This document shows, piece after piece, positions 32,587-38,128 of a stretch of 38,128 nucleotides of DNA. The stretch is from Clostridiales bacterium DTU072. GTDB lineage: Bacteria > Bacillota > Clostridia > Christensenellales > DTU072. Under the pieces are notes generated by a model. The model saw only the letters and a program-made list of their open reading frames with translations, had not been told where the DNA came from and ran no database searches. The position numbers and the translations under genes are program-made. Numbering within the stretch: the first letter of the stretch is position 1; each line of letters begins with the position of its first letter. The DNA lies in NCBI GenBank assembly GCA_001512685.1, contig LFSG01000013.1, positions 1-38,128 of the forward strand. Reading direction: 5' to 3'.

Positions 32587-33678
32587 TCAGTAATTGACAT
32601 TAATGTTTTCTATTTGATTGACAAAATTCTTTGAGCTCAGCATAATGCTGCCCGCAAACACCGCTATGGCGGCGTCCGCAAAGACAAACAGGTTGTAGAA
32701 GAGGCTCCACTCAATGGCATTAAAATTTTCGTTGGCGGAGCCGAATATTATTGCGCCCGATATAACATGGGAAGCATATCTTAAAACCGCGCTGACAGCC
32801 GCTCCTAAAAGGAATTTGCCGATAATGTTATTTTTGAATATGGGCGTATATCTGAACATGCCCGCAAGGCCTACCATGGCAAAAGCAAAGGGATAATCCA
32901 ATAAAAATTGTATGGGATGAAGCAGCCAGGGGTCTTGTATGGCCTGCAAGAGCCCGTATATAAAACCCGCGAGCACGCCTTTTCTTATGCCAAAAATATA
33001 TGAATAAAACATTAACGGGAGCAAGCTTACGAAAGTGATGGAACCGCCTTGGGGAAGTCTGAAAAATCTTATGTAAGACAAGGCAAAGCTTATGGCTATG
33101 CAAATAGCGGCGTATACGACGGCTTTGGTGCTGTTCTGCGGCAAGGTCCTCTTGCCTAAGAAAATAAGCGTTACCGTCAGTATTGCAGATAAAGCAAGTA
33201 TTGAAAAAATCAGTATCAATTCATCGGCGAGCACAAAATTATCTTTATAAAGCTTGGCAAGCTGAACGATAACGATACCCAATGTGGCCACTACAGCCAC
33301 TACTATCGATAAAAAGGTGTATTTTTTAAGGTATTCGCTCTTTAATACGGATACAATGAGTCCTCCCACAATTAACGCCACCGCAAGGCATAACAAAGAG
33401 AATACCGGCCAAAAGACTTCGCCGACGAATTCGCCTTCGGCAACCATTTCGTCAAACTTCAAAAACAGCATAATGGCGATTACGGCAAGGGAATACCCCA
33501 TTCCCGCGCCTATGGCGTATTTGGCAAAATCGTTTAATCTGTCTTTCTTGTAACGCCATATTAACACGCCGATAACGGCAATGAGCGCCAAAAGGCCTAT
33601 GGTTACATAGAGAAAGATTGTTCCGCTTTTTTTGAAAACGGAAAGTGTGGAAAAAGCTTCAGAAGCTAAAAAGAACAT
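32587..33678 (-). CDS. thiT: Thiamine-specific ECF transporter S component, N-terminally extended
   Basis: A 363-residue membrane protein whose second half (about 185-363) is ThiT, with FFRLPQGGSITFVSLLPLMFYSYIFG and HPIQFLLDYPFAFAMVGLAGMF. These include the Gly-rich, Trp and aromatic segments that line the thiamine pocket. ThiT alone is about 180-200 residues with six helices. Here about 180 residues with some five further predicted helices precede it (near 17-42, 53-72, 88-112, 121-141 and 150-174), of unknown role. AAGGAGG lies six bases before the ATG. It is controlled by a TPP riboswitch, supporting the substrate call. The ECF ATPases must be encoded elsewhere. Confidence 0.9.
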   Translation of the reverse strand: MFFLASEAFSTLSVFKKSGTIFLYVTIGLLALIAVIGVLIWRYKKDRLNDFAKYAIGAGMGYSLAVIAIMLFLKFDEMVAEGEFVGEVFWPVFSLLCLAVALIVGGLIVSVLKSEYLKKYTFLSIVVAVVATLGIVIVQLAKLYKDNFVLADELILIFSILALSAILTVTLIFLGKRTLPQNSTKAVVYAAICIAISFALSYIRFFRLPQGGSITFVSLLPLMFYSYIFGIRKGVLAGFIYGLLQAIQDPWLLHPIQFLLDYPFAFAMVGLAGMFRYTPIFKNNIIGKFLLGAAVSAVLRYASHVISGAIIFGSANENFNAIEWSLFYNLFVFADAAIAVFAGSIMLSSKNFVNQIENINVNY

Positions 33679-33716
33679 AAAAACCTCCTTTTTGCTGCTG
33701 AACTCTCAAAGTTAGT

Positions 33717-33749
33717 AAAAAAGTCTTTAAGAGATTACCTTAAAGACTT
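33717..33749 (-). terminator. Riboswitch-controlled intrinsic terminator of thiT
   Basis: On the minus strand an 11-bp perfect stem (33739-33749 with 33721-33731) has a seven-base loop and leads into a T run (33717-33722). It lies between the TPP aptamer and the thiT start. Its 5' arm is preceded by ATCAAGT, which can pair instead with the aptamer. Confidence 0.88.
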
Positions 33750-33767
33750 GATCGAAAAGCGATGTAG

Positions 33768-33846
33768 ATGCTTCCTTACGTGAGTACTAACTCAATCAAG
33801 TTCAAAGGGTGTAATCTCAGGCAGCTTTTGCTGCCACCCCCAGCAT
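33768..33846 (-). promoter_or_regulatory. TPP riboswitch aptamer (THI element)
   Basis: Read on the minus strand: P1 arm ATGCT, GGGGGTGGC, then the conserved CTGAGATTACACCC, TTTGAACTTGAT, GTTAGTACTCACGTAAGGAAGCAT. These are the CUGAGA and ACCC/GAACCUGAU/GUAGGGAA hallmarks of TPP aptamers, with minor changes. AGCAT closes P1. TPP binding should favour the terminator at 33717-33749 and switch thiT off. Confidence 0.94.
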
Positions 33847-33866
33847 TATATTTTGTATTTATTCAA

Positions 33867-33895
33867 ATTATATTACCGCTATAACCTTATGTCAA
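33867..33895 (-). promoter_or_regulatory. Full-consensus sigma-A promoter of thiT
   Basis: On the minus strand TTGACA (33890-33895), 17 bases and TATAAT (33867-33872). Predicted +1 is near 33860. The -35 contains the argF stop codon (33892-33894). Confidence 0.82.
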
Positions 33896-34842
33896 GCATT
33901 TTTCAAAAGAAGAGCGAGAACGGCTTTTTGGGCATGCAAACGGTTTTCGGCTTCGTCAAAGACAACGCTCATGGGACCGTCGAGAATATCTTCGGTAACT
34001 TCTTCGCCTCTGTGAGCGGGCAGGCAGTGCATTGTTATGCAGCCTTCCTTTGCTTTTTTATAAATCTCCATATTTAACTGATAGGGCATAAGCGCGGTTC
34101 TTTTTTCCGAGGTAATTTCTTGTCCCATGCTGAAGAAGACATCGGTATAAAGCACATCGGAATCTTTTACGCCTTCGTCAATGTTGTCGGTAACAATTAT
34201 GTCGCCGCCTATGCTTTTGCAGTAATCGGTAATTTTCGCATTAGGCTCATAGCCTTTGGGACATACCGCCGCGAATTTAACGCCCAGTTTTGAGCATATA
34301 ATCATAAGGCTGTGCGCGACATTATTGCCGTCGCCCAGATAAGCGATTTTTTGACCGCTGATTTTGCCTTTATGTTCGTATAACGTAAGAATATCGGCAA
34401 GAGCCTGGCAAGGATGATAATCATCGGTGAGGCCGTTGACAACGGGGATGGAGCCATGATTGGCAAGCGCCTCCACATCGCTTTGAAGGAAGGTTCTTAT
34501 CATTATACCGCTCAGCCCCATTCTGGAAATAACTTTAGCGGTATCCTCAATGGTTTCGCTTTTGCCCAGCTGTATATCGTTGGTGGATAGGAACAATGAA
34601 TCGCCTCCCAGTTGCTTCATTGCCATGAAGAAGGAAACCCTTGTCCTTGTGGACGGCTTGGCGAAGATCATGGCAAGGGTTTTTCCTTTTAAGATGTCAT
34701 GCGTAATGCCTTGCTTATATTCTTTTTTTAGTTTTATGGCTAAATGCAGAATTTCATATATTTCTTCCCGCGAATAATCTTTTAGCGTGAGCAAATGTTT
34801 CTGATTAATTTTGCCTGTGGGCGTGTAATCGAATAAATCCAT
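33892..34842 (-). CDS. argF: Ornithine carbamoyltransferase
   Basis: A 316-residue carbamoyltransferase. The carbamoyl-phosphate motif STRTR is at residues 64-68, with HPCQALAD in the middle, SMGQE, and HCLPAHRGEEVT near the C-terminus. SMGQE and the HCLP motif mark it as an ornithine rather than aspartate enzyme. It makes citrulline from ornithine and carbamoyl phosphate. Its ATG overlaps the carB stop in TAATG, and GGAGG lies ten bases upstream, so it is translated in the carB transcript. The anabolic role is inferred from the operon. Confidence 0.95.
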   Translation of the reverse strand: MDLFDYTPTGKINQKHLLTLKDYSREEIYEILHLAIKLKKEYKQGITHDILKGKTLAMIFAKPSTRTRVSFFMAMKQLGGDSLFLSTNDIQLGKSETIEDTAKVISRMGLSGIMIRTFLQSDVEALANHGSIPVVNGLTDDYHPCQALADILTLYEHKGKISGQKIAYLGDGNNVAHSLMIICSKLGVKFAAVCPKGYEPNAKITDYCKSIGGDIIVTDNIDEGVKDSDVLYTDVFFSMGQEITSEKRTALMPYQLNMEIYKKAKEGCITMHCLPAHRGEEVTEDILDGPMSVVFDEAENRLHAQKAVLALLLKNA

Positions 34843-37800
34843 TAAGAGATCCTCCTTATGCCGTAGTCGTTAAGGGGCAGTATATCCTCTTTGGATATGC
34901 CGCTGAAAGCAAAAATAACGGCGTTGGCTGTGTCAAGGCTGGTAATGCACGGGATATTGAATTCCATAGCCGTTCTTCTTACTGCGAACCCTTTGCGTTT
35001 TTTGTCTTTTCCGATAGTTGCGGTTGTTATAATTAAATCTATATCGTTCTTTTCTTGCAAACGCATGATTAAACCGGATTTTTCCACAAGCTTACAATCA
35101 ATTTTGTTTGCCACAAAGTATTGGTAAGTTTTATCGGTGGCAAAAATCTTATAATTTCTTCTCAGCAGCGCCTTAGCTATTTGCACGCCTTCGGGCTTAT
35201 CCCTGTCGGCAAGCGAAAACAACACATTTCCCATGGGAGGCATATATATCCCGCTTGCGATAAGCGATTTTTTCAGCGCCGCCTTATAGTTATGATCGGT
35301 TGCCATAACCTCGCCCGTGGACTTCATTTCGGGAGAAAGGGAAATGTCTACCGTACGCAATTTTGAAAAGCTGAATACCGGCGATTTTACGGTGATGTAA
35401 GGGGAGGGAGGAACAAGTCCGGTGGAATAGCCAAGTTCGCTGAGCTTTTTGCCCATCATTATTTCCGTTGCCAGCTTTACCATAGGAATGCCGGTTACTT
35501 TTGTCAATATTGGAACAGTTCTGCTTGCCCGCGGATTTACTTCGATTACATAAACATTCTGCTCTCGGTCAAGCACAAATTGTATATTAAAAAGCCCTTT
35601 TATATTAAGCTCCCGTCCCAGCTTTATCGTATAATCTATTATCTTGTTTTTGACTTCCTTGGATAAAGTTTGAGTGGGATATACCGAAATGCTGTCGCCG
35701 CTGTGCACGCCCGCTCTTTCGATGTGCTCCATTATTCCGGGAATGACCACGATTTCGCCGTCGGCTATGGCGTCGATTTCCATTTCCTTGCCCACGATAT
35801 ATTTGTCTATTAAAATGGCATGTTCGTTTTCAAGAGCGATAGCCATTGACATATATTCTTTCAAGTGGTTTTCGTCGTATACTATCTCCATGGCTCTTCC
35901 GCCCAAAACATAGCTCGGACGCACAAGCACGGGATAACCAAGTTTATCGGCGACTTTAACGGCTTCAGAAAAAGAATATACCGTTTCGCCGTCGGGCATG
36001 GGGATGCCCAGCTTGGTCAGCACTTCGATAAAGCGGTCTCTGCTTTCGGCTCTGTCAATGTCATCGGCGCTGGTTCCAAGCACATTTATGCCTGAAGCAA
36101 ATAATTTCTTGGCGAGGTTAAGGGCGGTTTGTCCGCCAAATTGCACAATTACGCCGTAAGGCTTCTCTTTTTCGATAATGTCCATGACGCATTCAAAGCT
36201 TAAAGGCTCAAAAAACAGTTTGTCGCTGGTATCAAAATCCGTGGATACCGTTTCGGGATTGCTGTTAATGATAATGGCTTCAATATTCATTTCTTTAAGC
36301 GCTTTTACCGAATGCACGCTACAGTAATCAAACTCAATTCCTTGCCCGATACGGATGGGGCCGCTGCCCAACACAATAACTTTTTTGTTGTTTGACACTT
36401 GCAGCTCGTCTACCGCTTCATAACATGAATAATAGTATGGACTGACAGCCTCAAATTCTCCCGCGCAAGTATCAACCTTTTTGTAAGCGGGAGTAATTCC
36501 GTAATCGTGTCTTAATTTGTCGACTTCTTCCTTTTTGCAGCCCATCAGCTTCGCTATATAAGAATCGCCGAAACCAAGGTATTTTACTCGGCGCATAAGC
36601 GCTTCGTCCAATTGGTCGATAGTGATTGATTCAAGTGTTTTGGCGGCATTTACGATGTTGTTAAGTTTACCGAGGAAAAACTTGTCGATTTTTGTCATTT
36701 CATGTATTTCGTCTATGTCAAAGCCCCGCCAAAGAGCTTCGCTGATAACGAAGATTCTTTCGTCATCGGGGTTTTTCATGGATTTTACAATTTCTTCGTC
36801 GGTAAGCCGCTTCATGGTATCCATGCCAATTTGATAATTCAGTTTTATATCCAAGCTGTCAATGGCTTTTAGCAAGCTTTCTTCAAAACACCTGCCTATT
36901 GCCATTACTTCTCCCGTCGCCTTCATCTGCGTTCCCAGCAATCTGTCGGCGGTATTGAATTTATCGAATGGCCAGCGGGGCACTTTTGTTACCACATAAT
37001 CCAGAGCGGGTTCAAAAAAGGCGTAAGTGCTGCCCGTAACATCGTTTCTTATTTCGTCAAGCGTATAGCCTACGGCAATTTTTGCGGCCACCCTTGCTAT
37101 GGGATAGCCCGTCGCTTTGGAAGCAAGCGCCGAAGAACGGCTTACGCGGGGATTCACTTCAATAACCACATATTCGTAACTGTGGGGGTTAAGCGCGAAT
37201 TGCACATTGCAGCCGCCTTCAATGTTAAGAGCTTTTATGATTTTTTTGGAAGCGTTAGCGAGCATTCTGCATTCTTTGTCAGAAAGCGTTTGAGTGGGAG
37301 CGACTACTATGCTGTCGCCGGTATGAATTCCCACAGGATCAAAATTTTCCATGTTGCAAACGACAATACAATTGTCATTTTTGTCTCTGATAACCTCATA
37401 TTCTATTTCTTTCCAGCCCGCCACCGATTGTTCAAGAATAACTTGATTTATTATGCTGTTTTTCAATCCCTTTAACGCTATTTCATGAAATTCTTCGTCA
37501 TTGTGGGCAATGCCGCCGCCTGTTCCTCCCAAAGTAAAAGCAGGTCTTACAATAATGGGATAACCGTTTGTTTGGGCGAATTCTTTAGCTTCGTCAAAAT
37601 TAGTTACAATTTTGCTGGCCGGCACCTTTTCGCCTATTTCTTCCATTAAGTCTCTGAACAGCTTTCTGTCTTCGGCTTTTTGTATTGAAGATAATTCGGT
37701 TCCCAACAATTGAAGATTATATTTTTCAAGCGCTCCCGCTTGGGAAAGCTGAATGGCCATATTGAGTCCGGTTTGACCGCCCAAAGTGGGCAGCAATCCG

Positions 37801-38051
37801 TCAGGACGCTCTTTTTCTATTATTTTAACGATAGTTTCTACGGTTATAGGCTCGATATAAACAACATCGGCGGTGGTCATATCCGTCATTATCGTAGCGG
37901 GATTGCTGTTTATGAGAATAACATAATAGCCTTCTTCCTTAAGGGCCTTGCATGCTTGTGTTCCCGAATAATCAAACTCGGCGGCTTGTCCGATGACAAT
38001 GGGCCCGCTGCCGATTACAAGAATCTTTTTAAGGTCAGTTCTCTTTGGCAT
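34842..38051 (-). CDS. carB: Carbamoyl phosphate synthase large subunit
   Basis: A full-length 1069-residue CarB. It has two homologous halves, each with a pre-ATP-grasp and ATP-grasp domain: [19 protein letters not shown] near the N-terminus and [19 protein letters not shown] near residue 560. An oligomerisation domain lies between them, and the C-terminal MGS-like regulatory domain spans about 935-1069. It makes carbamoyl phosphate from bicarbonate, ATP and ammonia supplied by CarA. The gene joins argD upstream and argF downstream through TAATG overlaps. carA is not between argD and carB, where it lies in B. subtilis. Confidence 0.97.
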   Translation of the reverse strand: MPKRTDLKKILVIGSGPIVIGQAAEFDYSGTQACKALKEEGYYVILINSNPATIMTDMTTADVVYIEPITVETIVKIIEKERPDGLLPTLGGQTGLNMAIQLSQAGALEKYNLQLLGTELSSIQKAEDRKLFRDLMEEIGEKVPASKIVTNFDEAKEFAQTNGYPIIVRPAFTLGGTGGGIAHNDEEFHEIALKGLKNSIINQVILEQSVAGWKEIEYEVIRDKNDNCIVVCNMENFDPVGIHTGDSIVVAPTQTLSDKECRMLANASKKIIKALNIEGGCNVQFALNPHSYEYVVIEVNPRVSRSSALASKATGYPIARVAAKIAVGYTLDEIRNDVTGSTYAFFEPALDYVVTKVPRWPFDKFNTADRLLGTQMKATGEVMAIGRCFEESLLKAIDSLDIKLNYQIGMDTMKRLTDEEIVKSMKNPDDERIFVISEALWRGFDIDEIHEMTKIDKFFLGKLNNIVNAAKTLESITIDQLDEALMRRVKYLGFGDSYIAKLMGCKKEEVDKLRHDYGITPAYKKVDTCAGEFEAVSPYYYSCYEAVDELQVSNNKKVIVLGSGPIRIGQGIEFDYCSVHSVKALKEMNIEAIIINSNPETVSTDFDTSDKLFFEPLSFECVMDIIEKEKPYGVIVQFGGQTALNLAKKLFASGINVLGTSADDIDRAESRDRFIEVLTKLGIPMPDGETVYSFSEAVKVADKLGYPVLVRPSYVLGGRAMEIVYDENHLKEYMSMAIALENEHAILIDKYIVGKEMEIDAIADGEIVVIPGIMEHIERAGVHSGDSISVYPTQTLSKEVKNKIIDYTIKLGRELNIKGLFNIQFVLDREQNVYVIEVNPRASRTVPILTKVTGIPMVKLATEIMMGKKLSELGYSTGLVPPSPYITVKSPVFSFSKLRTVDISLSPEMKSTGEVMATDHNYKAALKKSLIASGIYMPPMGNVLFSLADRDKPEGVQIAKALLRRNYKIFATDKTYQYFVANKIDCKLVEKSGLIMRLQEKNDIDLIITTATIGKDKKRKGFAVRRTAMEFNIPCITSLDTANAVIFAFSGISKEDILPLNDYGIRRIS

Positions 38052-38128
38052 TATTGATTCAACTCCTTCAATACGGTTTCAAGGATTTCGCCCATTTGGT
38101 CAATTTCTTTTTGATTTACGATTAGGGG
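38051..38128 (-). CDS. argD: C-terminal end of a class III aminotransferase, probably acetylornithine aminotransferase
   Basis: The last 25 codons of a gene run from the window edge to a TAA that overlaps the carB ATG by one base. The encoded tail [19 protein letters not shown], followed by LKELNQ, matches the C-terminal helix of class III PLP aminotransferases, in particular ArgD (PPL-x-V-x-x-E-E-I-D-x-A-x-x-I-L). Position in front of carB-argF supports argD. Only the tail is visible, so the call rests on a short stretch. Confidence 0.7.
   Translation of the reverse strand, partial: PLIVNQKEIDQMGEILETVLKELNQ

Noticed and set aside
1-38128. Mobile elements, CRISPR arrays, prophage, tRNA genes, toxin-antitoxin or defence systems
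   Set aside because: I looked on both strands and found no transposase, repeat-spacer pattern, integrase, tRNA fold or defence gene. The window is core genome.

Overview
The window is an AT-rich stretch of a low-GC, endospore-forming, anaerobe-like Firmicute, probably an uncultured member of the Clostridia (placement below class is a guess). Supporting signs are a full-length spoIVA with a sigma-E-like promoter, a large Bacillus-type SRP RNA with an Alu domain, a MurE with the meso-DAP signature DNPR, a TPP riboswitch, and the gene pairs DUF512-der and tig-clpP-clpX. Gene density is very high, and starts are often TTG or GTG.

Layout. 1-345 (-) is the N-terminus of an RqcH/FbpA-type ribosome quality-control protein. 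457-4336 (+) is a DUF512 Fe-S protein, the GTPase Der and a class I aminotransferase, closed by a terminator. 4496-6540 (+) is spoIVA and a putative amidase. 6647-7735 (+) is hflX, convergent with the SRP RNA (7796-8061, -). 8285-12249 (+) is pepF, a secreted/membrane protein of unknown function and dnaB. 12401-16188 (+) is tig-clpP-clpX and engB. 16315-17777 (+) is a cysteine-rich, probably sporulation-linked protein and a metallophosphoesterase. 18054-31279 (+) is a compact division and cell wall (dcw) cluster: mraZ, rsmH, a protein in the ftsL slot, a class B PBP, murE, mraY, murD, ftsW, murA, ftsQ, then an ftsA-like gene and ftsZ under their own consensus promoter. 31283-31861 (-) is an HD-domain nucleotidase. 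31973-33846 is a thiamine salvage locus: thiN (+) convergent with an unusually long thiT (-) behind a TPP riboswitch with a readable terminator/antiterminator switch. 33892-38128 (-) is the arginine/carbamoyl-phosphate operon argD-carB-argF, coupled through TAATG junctions.

Most genes are housekeeping. Three things stand out. (1) At least four transcription units (rqcH, DUF512, the metallophosphoesterase, the HD nucleotidase) have good sigma-A promoters whose predicted +1 falls on or within about two bases of the start codon, with no Shine-Dalgarno sequence, which suggests recurrent leaderless mRNAs. (2) The division machinery diverges as a set: a non-canonical protein in the FtsL slot, a PBP that may start at ATT, changed residues in FtsW, an FtsA-like protein with eroded nucleotide-binding motifs, and an FtsZ that keeps its catalytic aspartates but not the guanine-stacking Phe. 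murF, murG, murC and murB are absent from the cluster. (3) Regulatory sites are legible: a two-box MraZ operator straddling the mraZ -35, the TPP switch, and sigma-E- and sigma-K-like promoters. I saw no mobile element, CRISPR array or tRNA.
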